DNA of 63,444 nucleotides from 66-474 sp044464225. GTDB lineage: Bacteria; Pseudomonadota; Gammaproteobacteria; Xanthomonadales; Rhodanobacteraceae. Location: the NCBI GenBank assembly GCA_044464225.1, contig JBIQLN010000019.1, positions 1-63,444 on the forward strand, given 5' to 3'. Positions within the stretch are counted from its first letter, which is position 1, and every line of letters begins with the position of its first letter. The position numbers and the translations under genes are program-made. Under the pieces are notes generated by a model. It did no database searches and had not been told where the DNA came from. It was given only the letters and a program-made list of their open reading frames with translations. Below are positions 18,416 to 26,719 of the stretch, in pieces.

Positions 18416-19201
18416 TCATGGTGATGCCACGGGAAGGCGAACCCAGAATGAGGTTCCGCTCGACGACTCGCCGAGCCCCACGGAACCGTCGTAGCACGCG
18501 GCGATCTGGGCGGCTATGGACAGTCCGAGGCCGCTGTGTTCGGCCGGCTCGGACGTCACGAATGCGTCGAACAACGTGTCCGGTCGCAGGTTCACCCCGG
18601 GCCCGTCGTCCCGGAACTCGATGCGCACCGTGCTGCGGTCGTGCTCGCGACGGGCGGACACCGCGATATTGTGGGCGCCGAACTGGAACGCGTTGTCGAG
18701 GATTTCGACGAACAGCCGCTTCAGGGCATCGGCCTGGCCGTGCACCAGCGGTAGATCGGCCTCGCAATCGACAAGCACTTCGCCGAGGTCGGTGCAGGCC
18801 GCCGCGCACGATGTGAGCAATGCGCCCACATCCACGCCATCGAGCGAATCGGGCACGCGCAGCGTAGCCAGATTGCGGCCTTCGCGCAGCAGCCGTGCCG
18901 CTCGCGTGCACTCCTCCTCGACCCTGTCCAGCGAGGACTTGGCTTCATCCAGCCGCCCCTGCGTGATCAGCAGGTTGGCGAGCTGCGATGCCGCCATCAC
19001 CGAATTGAGCGAATTGGAGATGGCGTGCACCATCGAGCCGAGGATCTGCTCCAGCGTCTCGACCGCTGCCTCTTCAGTGCGATTGCCGTCGCCGCGCGCC
19101 CCGGGGGCGCCGGCACCGGTTGGATAGTCATGGGTCTCCATCGAACCTCCAGGGTGTGGCCGGCGACCGTCTTGTACCACCGCGACACCGATTGCGTTCA
19201 T
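18416..19201 (-). CDS. Soluble sensor histidine kinase, short form
   Basis: 261 aa. No membrane segment or recognisable sensor domain. A dimerisation helix with candidate His59 (GSMVHAISNSLN) leads into a HATPase domain with N box EILDNAFQFGAHN, G1 DDGPGVN and G2 SGLGLSIAAQI. It should autophosphorylate and pass phosphate to a separate receiver. Two starts have good ribosome sites: ATG 19201 (GGAG within the previous gene's end) and ATG 19141 (GGAGG 4 bases away, METHDYPTG); the longer is reported. The sigma-54 response regulator at 21114-22499 is a plausible but unproven partner. Confidence 0.8.
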   Translation of the reverse strand: MNAIGVAVVQDGRRPHPGGSMETHDYPTGAGAPGARGDGNRTEEAAVETLEQILGSMVHAISNSLNSVMAASQLANLLITQGRLDEAKSSLDRVEEECTRAARLLREGRNLATLRVPDSLDGVDVGALLTSCAAACTDLGEVLVDCEADLPLVHGQADALKRLFVEILDNAFQFGAHNIAVSARREHDRSTVRIEFRDDGPGVNLRPDTLFDAFVTSEPAEHSGLGLSIAAQIAACYDGSVGLGESSSGTSFWVRLPVASP

Positions 19202-19205
19202 TGGA

Positions 19206-19541
19206 TCATTCTCCTTCCAGGTCCAGCCATTCCACGACGACCCCTGCACCCGCGGCCAGCGTCTCGATGCGGCCGTGGACATGGTCGTAGGCAGTGGGGC
19301 TCGAAATATGGATTTGCACGTCCTGCGCTTCCGCCCTGCCTTTCTCCGACGGCAGCCCGAGCGAACTGGCGTCGTCGCGTTGACCGGGCAATCCGGTTGA
19401 ACCGGAATCATCGCCCTGCCCCGGAACGTCCAGCCCGAGCTCCACCACGCCCTCCACGTCGGGCATGGCATGCAACGCGGCGAGCACCGCGCCGATGCCG
19501 GTCTCATCGCCCGTCAACCGCAATGACAACTCTTCCGGCAT
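19206..19541 (-). CDS. Small protein with two beta-alpha-beta units, unknown function
   Basis: 111 aa, start fixed by GAGGAG 5 bases before the ATG. The first part (LSLRLTGDETGIGAVLAALH...VEGVVELGL) and the last part (DVQIHISSPTAYDHVHGRIETL...GVVVEWLDLE) each look like strand-helix-strand, joined by a polar Gly/Asp/Ser linker. This resembles a ferredoxin-like or ACT-like fold, which could bind a ligand, but I do not recognise the family. The kinase gene starts 4 bases after its stop, so the two are coupled; a role as its input or regulator is speculation. Confidence 0.75.
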   Translation of the reverse strand: MPEELSLRLTGDETGIGAVLAALHAMPDVEGVVELGLDVPGQGDDSGSTGLPGQRDDASSLGLPSEKGRAEAQDVQIHISSPTAYDHVHGRIETLAAGAGVVVEWLDLEGE

Positions 19542-19608
19542 GGCTGCTCCTCGATGCTGCGATGATGCGGATGTGACAGGTCGCGGTTGGGTCATGGGGA
19601 CGGAGAGG

Positions 19609-20025
19609 TCAGTGCGGACAGGCCACGGACCGCAGCAGCACGCGCGTGGAATCGGCTTCCTCGGCATCCGCCACGTTGCTGAGTGAGATGAAACCCACCA
19701 GCCGCTTGTTGCGATTGACGACGGGCAACCGGCGAATTTCCAGCTCCGCCATGTTCGATGCCACGTCGTCGACTTCCTGGTCGTCGAAGCAATACTTGAC
19801 GCCTTCGGTCATGACATCGCGCACGCGCGTGCCGGCGTCGAGTCCGTCGGCGACGGCGCGGATCGCGAGGTCGCGATCGGTCAGCATGCCGACCAGCTTG
19901 TCGTCCGCATGCACGGCCACGCTGCCGACGTCCTTTTCGCGCATCAGCAACGCGGCTTCGGCAATGGTCTGTTCCGGGGTGACCAGATAAACGTCTTCGG
20001 TCATCACGTCACTGATACTTCTCAT
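19609..20025 (-). CDS. CBS-pair domain protein
   Basis: 138 aa consisting of two CBS motifs: residues 8-60 (MTEDVYLVTPEQTIAEAALLM, GMLTDRDLAIRAV) and 72-128 (MTEGVKYCFDDQEVDDVA, LPVVNRNKRLVGFISLSNVA). Stand-alone CBS pairs bind adenine nucleotides and act as energy or redox sensors. The ATG at 20025 has AAGGAG upstream and overlaps the end of the helical protein gene by 17 bases. It is part of the minus-strand stress run with the kinase. Confidence 0.93.
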   Translation of the reverse strand: MRSISDVMTEDVYLVTPEQTIAEAALLMREKDVGSVAVHADDKLVGMLTDRDLAIRAVADGLDAGTRVRDVMTEGVKYCFDDQEVDDVASNMAELEIRRLPVVNRNKRLVGFISLSNVADAEEADSTRVLLRSVACPH

Positions 20026-20506
20026 GGTCCTGCTCCTTGTAGTGGATGCCTTCGTGCCGCGGCACGAAAGCGGCTTCCTGGCCGATGCTTCCCTGCTGGA
20101 TGCGCATGCAGCGCATCTCGACCAGTGCCATGCACTCCATCGCGACGGTTTGGGCCGCGCGCGAATCACCGTTGGCGCGCGCCAGTTCCATCGCTTCCAG
20201 CAAACACTCATCCACCATGTCGGCCGCGTGCTGCTCGGCCAGCGACGCGCCGGAGCGGAGCGTGCGTTCGATCTCCCGCACGCGCGCCAGGCTGTCGGCC
20301 ATTTCCGCCTGCCAACGCTGGCGCAGGTTGCCGTCTTCGGTGCAGGCCAGCGCCTTGCACATGTGCCGGATGCGCACGTGCTCGGCCGCAAGCGCGTGCC
20401 GCAATTCGCGGTGCGTCGAGTCCGGACGATCGCCCGCCGCAAGCGGTCGGGACGCAACCTCGATCGGCGACGATCCGGTATTCGTGGTTATCGGGTTGGT
20501 GCGCAA
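20009..20506 (-). CDS. Helical, His/Met-rich protein of unknown function
   Basis: 165 aa if the TTG at 20506 (8 bases after GAGGTG) is the start; a TTG at 20530 would add 8 residues. No ATG gives a good N-terminus. The central part is almost all helix (ALAAEHVRIRHMCKAL, RVREIERTLRSG, DECLLEAMELARANG), reminiscent of four-helix bundles, but no metal ligand pattern can be fixed. It overlaps the CBS gene, so it is probably cotranscribed. Function unknown; start uncertain. Confidence 0.6.
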   Translation of the reverse strand: MRTNPITTNTGSSPIEVASRPLAAGDRPDSTHRELRHALAAEHVRIRHMCKALACTEDGNLRQRWQAEMADSLARVREIERTLRSGASLAEQHAADMVDECLLEAMELARANGDSRAAQTVAMECMALVEMRCMRIQQGSIGQEAAFVPRHEGIHYKEQDHEKYQ

Positions 20507-21113
20507 ATCGGTTTCACCTCGATGATGCAAAAGAGGCCACGACTGGGCAGCGGGAAGTGATTGGGCGCATGCGCAACCGACTCGTCAGCGATCGCGTTTG
20601 CGCCAGGCCATGCTCGGGCAGTGTTGGTTCGATGATCATCAAGGTTCTCGGTGCCCTTTTCTCATCGCTGCCGGCATTTCCGTTGTCGGCGAGTCTGGAC
20701 CCATCGATCAAATCCGTTGTGATCGGCTTCCCGCCGCTCAGTCGCGGCGCGGGTATAGAGCAAGCCGCATGCCAACCTCGTCGTAAACGCGAATGCGGCA
20801 TGAACGATTCAGGCGAAACTCAACGGGGGCAACGCTTTCCGCGTGATGGAAATGGACGGGCCAGGGTCCGGCAGCCGCCCGAAGAAGGCGGGAGGGGGCG
20901 CGGAATGCGGAAAGGATTTACCAGATCGCCCAAAGGTGGAAGTATTTTTCGCACCACCGTCACGCCCGCATCACGGAACGGTCGGATCGCCGTTGGGGGC
21001 CCGCCTACTCGGCACCGCAGGCGGCGGGCAAACCGGGGGCGCCTGGCGCGCGCACGAGGCACCGGCTGGATGCGGCCTCGTCGAGCCGCCGGGTTCCTGC
21101 AAGCGGGCCCGGC
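20507..21113. other. 607-base stretch without a supported gene
   Basis: Lies between two minus-strand genes. Several frames are open by chance because of the high GC, but none has a good ribosome site with family-like sequence. No tRNA, strong terminator or convincing promoter was found. It presumably holds the promoter of the stress run downstream. Confidence 0.5.
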
Positions 21114-22499
21114 TCAGCGGGTTTCGTTGGCCAGCCCCGGCATCACGGCATCGTCGATCAACCCGAGTGCCCGATAACGCATGAGCCGGTTGTAGATGGT
21201 CTTGGAAGTGATGCCGAGCACCCGCGCAGCCCGGCTCTTGTTGTTGCCGCATCGCGCGAGCGTCTTCAACAGCATCTCGCGTTCGACGTCCTCGAAGGAC
21301 ATCCCCACCGCGAACTTCACGGCGTCCTCCGTGGGTTCGGGGGTACTGGAAATTTTTGGCGCATCGTCCGGCCGGTAGCCGATCTGGTTGCTTTCGCCAG
21401 CCACGAGATAGCTGCGCTGGACCGCGTGGCGCAATTCGCGCACGTTGCCCGGCCATGGCGCCTCGGACATGTGCAGCAGCGCTTCCTGCGTGAACTGCTT
21501 GTTGGTGCCGTATCGCTGGTTGAGGCTTCCGAGAAAGTGATGGGCAAGCAGCGGGATGTCGTCGCGGCGATCACGCAGTGCCGGCGTCTGCAGGATGTAG
21601 CCGCTCAGGCGGTAGTAGAGATCCTGTCGCAGCAGCCCGTTTTCCAGGCACACGTGCGGATCGCGATTGGTCGCCGCGACAAGCCGCACGTCCACCGGGA
21701 TTTCGCGGGTGCCGCCCACCCGGGTCAGGGCCTTGGTTTCGATGACGCGCAACAGGTACACCTGCAGCGATTGCGGCATCTCGGTGATTTCATCGAGGAA
21801 CAGCGTGCCGCCCTGGGCCTGTTCGAAATAACCGGTATGCGATTGCACCGCGCCGGTGAACGAGCCGCGTTCGTGGCCGAACAGCAGGCTGCCCAGCAGA
21901 TCCTGCGCCAGCGCGCCGCAATTGACGGCGACGAACGCACCGGCCCGGCCGCTGGCACTGTGCAGTGCGCGCGCGACCAGTTCCTTGCCGGTACCGCTTT
22001 CGCCATGGACCAGCACGGAAACATCGGTGGGGCCGACCCGCGCGATTTCACTGAGCAGCGTCCGCATGCGTGCCGAGCGCCCGACCATGCCACCGGCCGA
22101 CTCGGCGAGCACCGCGCGATGCGCGGCAAAGTCGTTCGCATCCAACAGGAGTTGCTGCAGGGGTTCCGCTGCGACTGGTTTCACCAGGTAATCCACCACC
22201 GGCGACTTCAGCACGCGCAGTGCGCTCTCCACGCTGGGCGCCCCGGTGACGACCACGACGCGCCCGTGCATGTCGAGTTCGATGTCTTCCAGCAGGTCGA
22301 GGCCGTTGCCATCGGGCAACTCGATGTCGATCAGGATCAGGTCGAACCCTTCGCGCGCCGTGAACTCCCGCGCTTCCTCCAGGGTACCCGCGCGCACCAG
22401 CTTGCAGCGGGACTGCCGTGCTACCTCGGCGACGACACGTGCGAAGCCATCGTTGTCATCAACCAGAAGCACGTTGCCTGTGGCGGCGCCAGCTCGCAT
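21114..22499 (-). CDS. Sigma-54-dependent response regulator (NtrC family)
   Basis: 461 aa. Receiver domain 8-118 with phospho-acceptor Asp58 (LILIDIELPDGNG) and Lys107; AAA+ domain with Walker A GESGTGKE at 166-173, the sigma-54 contact loop as GSFTGA at 212-217 (usually GAFTGA), and Walker B GTLFLDEI at 231-238; C-terminal Fis-type HTH (NNKSRAARVLGITSKTIYNRL). It should activate sigma-54 promoters when phosphorylated. The ATG at 22499 has GGAG 8 bases upstream. No kinase is adjacent; the short kinase at 18416-19201 is the nearest candidate. The Ser in place of Ala in the contact loop occurs in functional relatives. Confidence 0.95.
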   Translation of the reverse strand: MRAGAATGNVLLVDDNDGFARVVAEVARQSRCKLVRAGTLEEAREFTAREGFDLILIDIELPDGNGLDLLEDIELDMHGRVVVVTGAPSVESALRVLKSPVVDYLVKPVAAEPLQQLLLDANDFAAHRAVLAESAGGMVGRSARMRTLLSEIARVGPTDVSVLVHGESGTGKELVARALHSASGRAGAFVAVNCGALAQDLLGSLLFGHERGSFTGAVQSHTGYFEQAQGGTLFLDEITEMPQSLQVYLLRVIETKALTRVGGTREIPVDVRLVAATNRDPHVCLENGLLRQDLYYRLSGYILQTPALRDRRDDIPLLAHHFLGSLNQRYGTNKQFTQEALLHMSEAPWPGNVRELRHAVQRSYLVAGESNQIGYRPDDAPKISSTPEPTEDAVKFAVGMSFEDVEREMLLKTLARCGNNKSRAARVLGITSKTIYNRLMRYRALGLIDDAVMPGLANETR

Positions 22500-22652
22500 T
22501 GATGATCTCCAGTACGCCCTGGGAAAAGCCACGATGGTAACCGCTGCAACGTTAAGGGCACATCCAAGCGCGGCGGCCGCGCCGCGGCGCGACCGCCGTT
22601 TTAGCAAAATTCAAGGGACGCTGCCTGAAGCGATGCCCGGAAACGGGCGACC

Positions 22653-23666
22653 TCAGCCGGTGGGGCCGCCCAGGACCTCCAGCACGCTGCCGCTGATATA
22701 GGACGAGCACGCCGGAGCCGCGAGGAACACGTAAGCCGGCGCCAGCTCTTCCGGCTGTGCGGGCCGTCCCATCGCGCTGCCCTTGCCGAATTCCGGGATC
22801 TTTTCGGCAGGCTGGTCGGACGGATTGAGCGGCGTCCATACCGGGCCCGGGGCCACCGCGTTCACCCGGATGCCGCGCGACAGCAGGTTCTTGGCCAGCG
22901 ATCGGGTGAAGGCGTGGATCGCGCCCTTCGTCGCGGAATAGTCCAACAGCGCGGGACTGCCAAACAGCCCGGTTTCCGAGCCGGTATTGATGATCGCGCT
23001 GCCGGCCTTCAGGAACGGCAAAGCGGCGCGTGCCACCTGAAAATAACCGCCGATGTTCGTCTGCAGCGTTTCCTGGAGATGTTCGTCGGTGAGGTCCTCG
23101 AGGCGCTCGCTATGCATCTGGAATGCGGCGTTGTTGACCAATATGTCGAGCTTTCCGAACTTTTCGACGGTTTTTGCCACCAGTTGGTCGCAAAATCGGG
23201 GGTCTTTCACATCCCCCCGCACCGCGAAACAGCGGCGACCTTCCTTTTCCACGGCCTGGCAGGTGATTTCTGCATCCTCGTCCTCGTCGAGGTGGGCAAT
23301 GGCAATGTCCGCACCCTCGCGCGCCATCAATACGGCCACCGCGCGGCCGATGCCGGAATCGCCGCCGGTGATCAGCGCGACCTTGTCTTCGAGCTTGCCG
23401 CTGCCTTTGTAGAAGGGTGCGGCATAGCGCGGGGTGGGGTCGAGCTGGTGCTCGTCGCCCGGTTTGTCGAGGTGCTGGGCGGCCTGTCTGGTCGGTTGCG
23501 ACTTCGGGCCGGCCTGCACCGCCTTTTTCCGTTTACCGGACGATTTCGCCGCCTTCTTCTTGTCCTTCTTTTCGACGTCGCGCTGGATATCGCGCTGCTT
23601 GCGCACGGTACCGGCCACCCGGCTGCCCGCCGCCTTATCCTTGCGCCTGGTCGTTTCCTTGTTCAT
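22653..23666 (-). CDS. SDR oxidoreductase with a basic Lys-rich N-terminal extension
   Basis: 337 aa. The first 65 residues are very rich in Lys/Arg (KKDKKKAAKSSGKRKKA) and look disordered, possibly binding nucleic acid or acidic surfaces. The rest is a classical short-chain dehydrogenase: cofactor loop TGGDSGIGRAV, NNAAFQ, catalytic Ser and YSATKGA. The catalytic part resembles general-stress SDRs of the YdaD/GSP39 type. GGAG precedes the ATG. The substrate is unknown. It stands upstream of the sigma-54 regulator on the same strand. Confidence 0.92.
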   Translation of the reverse strand: MNKETTRRKDKAAGSRVAGTVRKQRDIQRDVEKKDKKKAAKSSGKRKKAVQAGPKSQPTRQAAQHLDKPGDEHQLDPTPRYAAPFYKGSGKLEDKVALITGGDSGIGRAVAVLMAREGADIAIAHLDEDEDAEITCQAVEKEGRRCFAVRGDVKDPRFCDQLVAKTVEKFGKLDILVNNAAFQMHSERLEDLTDEHLQETLQTNIGGYFQVARAALPFLKAGSAIINTGSETGLFGSPALLDYSATKGAIHAFTRSLAKNLLSRGIRVNAVAPGPVWTPLNPSDQPAEKIPEFGKGSAMGRPAQPEELAPAYVFLAAPACSSYISGSVLEVLGGPTG

Positions 23667-23741
23667 TTACATCTCCATGGTCCACAGGCGGTCGGACACC
23701 GCTGGTGGCGCGCCCGAAAGCCCCTCGTTCGGCAACGCACC

Positions 23742-24182
23742 TCAACCCGACGTCGATGCACCTTGCGGCGGCATGGACGGTGGCTGCTGCATGGTGTCTT
23801 GCCCCGATCCCTGCCGGCATTGGCTGTATTCCTGCCGGGTGATCCGGCCATCGCCATTGGCGTCGCATTGCGAGAAGTGCTGGCCGAGCCAGGGGACGCG
23901 CTGTGCATCCTGCTGGGTGATATAACCCTTGCTGCCGGCTACCTCGTCGAAGCCCGGACTTGCGCCGTTCTGCCGGGCGCCCATGCTTCCACCCGGGGCA
24001 GGCTGCATCGCCGTGGCGCCCGTTGCGGGTTGCGCGGGGGTGTATGCCGGCGACGGTGGCGTCTGGGCGGTGGCGCCATTCGACGGGTTCTGCTGCTGGT
24101 CGCCCGGATTCGAACAACCCGTGGCGGTCAGGGCCAGCGCGCCCGTCAGTGCGAACAACAGCGTTGCGGACTTCCGATTCAT
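23742..24182 (-). CDS. EF-hand lipoprotein
   Basis: 146 aa. Lipoprotein signal with hydrophobic core and lipobox TATGC, then a Gln/Pro/Ala-rich linker, then AGSKGYITQQDAQRVPWLG and one EF-hand loop DANGDGRITRQEY near 113-125, ending in a Gln/Pro tail. It should sit in the periplasm or outer membrane and may bind Ca2+. AAGGAG precedes the ATG. A paralogue with the same GSKGY...PWL..HFS.CD architecture is encoded at 59585-60010. Confidence 0.88.
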   Translation of the reverse strand: MNRKSATLLFALTGALALTATGCSNPGDQQQNPSNGATAQTPPSPAYTPAQPATGATAMQPAPGGSMGARQNGASPGFDEVAGSKGYITQQDAQRVPWLGQHFSQCDANGDGRITRQEYSQCRQGSGQDTMQQPPSMPPQGASTSG

Positions 24183-24562
24183 GTCGACGACTCCTTGAGG
24201 GTCACGCGGCCGCCTCTTGCGGCTGCCTCCAACAAGCAAAGCACGTGCCACCGCGCATTGGCTTCGCGGCGCGCCTTCCGCACCAATCACGGCGCGGATT
24301 CCCGGAACCAAATTCCCGGCGGGGGAAATTTTTGCCAGCGGAAGGACGTGCAACGCGACACAGCCAACCACCCGTGGACGTCGCGCGGCTGACATCGCAC
24401 GGGACAAATTTGCAGCAAGTGCTTGTCGAATATGAACGCTCGCGTACCCGGCACACAAAGCGACGCCCGCGTGCGCATGCCGCCCCTGGATGGCACGCCG
24501 CGTGCATCCCGCGTGGCCACCAAGCAGTTGGACACCGCGCTGGACACAGGAGAAGAACGCGC
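24183..24562. other. 380-base divergent spacer
   Basis: Separates the EF-hand gene (minus) from the small gene at 24563 (plus). Comparatively A/T-rich patches occur around 24312-24340, but no convincing promoter pair, repeat or RNA was recognised. Confidence 0.4.
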
Positions 24563-24817
24563 ATGAACAGTTGGATCGATACCACGCAATCATTGCCTGT
24601 CGAGCACGAATACGTCCGGTTCCTGGTCGTCGGGCACACGCGCGCGCTGACGGGCGTCTACGAGAACAACAGTTTTTGTTCACGCTGGGGTGCCTACGAC
24701 AAGAAGCAGGTGGGCATCTGGCGCAAGCTTGGTGATGCGCCGCAGGTTCCCTCGCCGCCGCTCACCAGCCCCGACCAACGTTACTGGTCGGATCGACCGA
24801 TGCGCGAAAGTTGCTGA
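24563..24817 (+). CDS. Small hypothetical protein
   Basis: 84 aa, ATG preceded by AGGAGA at about 11 bases. Acidic-aromatic N-terminus (MNSWIDTTQSLPVEHEYVRF), no signal peptide or membrane helix, and a Pro-rich C-terminus (PSPPLTSPDQRYW). The length and ribosome site make it plausible, but no family is recognised. It faces convergently towards the rhodopsin transducer homologue and lies in the stress block. Confidence 0.55.
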   Translation: MNSWIDTTQSLPVEHEYVRFLVVGHTRALTGVYENNSFCSRWGAYDKKQVGIWRKLGDAPQVPSPPLTSPDQRYWSDRPMRESC

Positions 24818-24833
24818 CGGCCACGGGCCGGCA

Positions 24834-25217
24834 TCAGCGGGAACCGTTTTCCGCGAACGCGATCGTACTCAGCAACGCCAGCGCCGGTCGCCGCGAGTCG
24901 AGGCGCGTATGTTGCAGCACGACCGGCACGTCGCTGAAGAACACGCTGGCGTAATCGGTTTCGCGCGGCACCGGTTCGGGATCGGCGAGGTCGTTGAAGC
25001 GCAGGTGCAGGGTGCGCCGCGCCGGCACCGTGACGCGATACGGTCCGACCGGCTCGCGGTCGCTGAAGTACAGCATGATGGTGACGTGCGCGTCGACGTC
25101 GTTGACGTTCAACAGGCATGCCGTTTCGTGGCTTTCGAAACGGGGATCGTCGTCATCGTTGCCGGGTGCGGGGATGTACCCCTCGCCGATTGCCCAGTGG
25201 CGGCTTCCGATGGTCAT
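24834..25217 (-). CDS. Anabaena sensory rhodopsin transducer (ASRT) family protein
   Basis: 127 aa, almost the length of the 125-aa Anabaena transducer. Family hallmarks: WAIGEGYIPAPGN near 8-20, ESHETACLLN, DAHVTIMLYFSDREPVGPYR near 43-62, VPARRTLHLRFNDL, and VVLQHTRLDSR near 100-110. In Anabaena this soluble beta-sandwich tetramer interacts with a sensory rhodopsin and also with DNA. No opsin gene is present in this window, so the partner here is unknown and may be different. GAGGGAA precedes the ATG. An SDR gene lies immediately upstream on the same strand. Confidence 0.93.
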   Translation of the reverse strand: MTIGSRHWAIGEGYIPAPGNDDDDPRFESHETACLLNVNDVDAHVTIMLYFSDREPVGPYRVTVPARRTLHLRFNDLADPEPVPRETDYASVFFSDVPVVLQHTRLDSRRPALALLSTIAFAENGSR

Positions 25218-25296
25218 GGTCGTTCCCTCGATGCAGGACGCGCTTCGATCCGCAGTGGATTTGCGGGGTGGCTGCGGGTGGCTCGTGAAGCGCGCC

Positions 25297-26349
25297 TCAT
25301 GTGTGCCCCTGCCTTCGCCGTCCGAGCCAGAGCGCCGTACCCAGCGCACTGGTGGCGAGCATCCCGAATCCGAATGCACGGCGATGCTTTTCCACCCACA
25401 GCGCCCAGGACGAGTTGCGCGCACGCGCGTCAAAGCGTCCATGCGCGCCGGGATCGCCATCCACCGGCGAGAACAGGTTGTCCGGATGCCCATGGTCGTC
25501 GGGTTCCGGCGTCTGCTGTCCGGCCCAGGCGGCGCGGCCGAGATATCTGTCCAGGAAACCGGGCACGAAGCGCTGTCCCCACTCGGCCATCCAGGTCGAC
25601 GCGCCGACCGGCACGTTGCGGCGTCGATGGCTCGCGGCAAACAGGATGGCATCCGCCGCCACCTCCGGCTGGAAGATCGGCGGCACCGGCTGCGGACGGT
25701 GCGGCAACTTGTTGCGCGCCCAGCCGAACTGCGGCGTGTTGAGCGCCGGCATCTGCACCGCAGTGACGTGGATGTTGCTCCGTTCATGGACCAGTTCGCA
25801 GCGCAGCGCATCCACGAAACCGGCGAGCGCGTGCTTGGCACCGCAATACGCCGACTGCAGCGGAATGCTGCGATAGGCCAACGCGGAACTCACCTGCACG
25901 ATGGTGCCGCGGTCGCGCGTGCGCATGCGCTTCAGCGCGGCCATCGCCCCGTAGACGCCGCCGAGATAGGTGACTTCGGTGACACGCTTGAATTCGTCGG
26001 CACCGATTTCGCCGACCGGCGCGAACACCGTCACCATCGCGTTGTTGACCCAGATGTCGATGGGCCCGAGTTCACGCTCGACCCGCCCGGCGGCCTCGTC
26101 CAGCGCCTGCGCTTCGGCCACATCCAGCGCGATCGTGATCGCGGTGCCACCACCGACCTCGATGTCGCGCCGTGCCGCATCCAGCCCGACCTGTCCGCGC
26201 GCGATCAGCGCGACCTTGGCGCCTTCGCGGGCGAATGCGCGCGCGGTCGCGCGACCCACGCCGGCCGAGGCACCGGTGATCACGACCACCTTCTCCTGGA
26301 AACGGCCGCGGCGGCGCGGCATCGAATGATTGATGGATCGGGTGTTCAT
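25297..26349 (-). CDS. SDR family oxidoreductase with C-terminal membrane helix
   Basis: 350 aa. Cofactor loop TGASAGVGRATARA near 25-38, NNAMVTVFAPVG, catalytic Ser in VSSALAYRS and YCGAKHALAGF. The fold ends near residue 255; a polar region and a single hydrophobic helix followed by RRRQ (about 325-345) then anchor it to the membrane. Other SDRs of this layout are found in soil bacteria with general-stress genes; the substrate is unknown. GGAGAG sits right before the ATG. It precedes the ASRT-like gene by 79 bases. Confidence 0.9.
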   Translation of the reverse strand: MNTRSINHSMPRRRGRFQEKVVVITGASAGVGRATARAFAREGAKVALIARGQVGLDAARRDIEVGGGTAITIALDVAEAQALDEAAGRVERELGPIDIWVNNAMVTVFAPVGEIGADEFKRVTEVTYLGGVYGAMAALKRMRTRDRGTIVQVSSALAYRSIPLQSAYCGAKHALAGFVDALRCELVHERSNIHVTAVQMPALNTPQFGWARNKLPHRPQPVPPIFQPEVAADAILFAASHRRRNVPVGASTWMAEWGQRFVPGFLDRYLGRAAWAGQQTPEPDDHGHPDNLFSPVDGDPGAHGRFDARARNSSWALWVEKHRRAFGFGMLATSALGTALWLGRRRQGHT

Positions 26350-26719
26350 GCTGCTCTCCGATACGAAGATTTTGACGTGGCCAGGAGCGGATCGCGGAAA
26401 AAGCGAAGGAAGTTCTGGTTTTGCTCGTCATCCCGGCGAAAGCCGGGACGCAGTGACTTTCGCGCAAAGCGCCGGAATGCAAAGTCGCTTGGTCCGGATA
26501 TCGCTCCGCGACGGCGTTTGCAGGACCGCAAACGCGAACGCCGAAGCCGCCGCGCAGCGCGAGCGCCCATGGATGGCGCGAGTATTCCCGGATGACGAAC
26601 GGTGGGATTGATCAGGGCTCCCGCAGCTTTGTGGTGTTTTTTCAATCCGCCTTTATCCGCCTTCATCCGCGTCCAAATGCTTGTCGATATTGCCTCATGC
26701 AAAGTCAAAACCGCGCGAA
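26350..26719. other. 370-base spacer dominated by a repeat
   Basis: Apart from the palindromic element at 26426-26597 it holds a relatively A/T-rich segment (about 26625-26720) with no gene. Both neighbours are on the minus strand, so the promoter of the SDR-ASRT pair would lie in the 26350-26425 part. Confidence 0.5.
26426..26597. repeat. Dispersed palindromic repeat with a GNRA-closed hairpin
   Basis: Begins CGTCATCCCGGCGAAAGCCG and ends CCCGGATGACG, so the ends are inverted. The 5' end itself folds as CCCGGC-GAAA-GCCGGG. The same end design is found at 3650-3738. This looks like a non-autonomous MITE-like unit. Confidence 0.75.
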
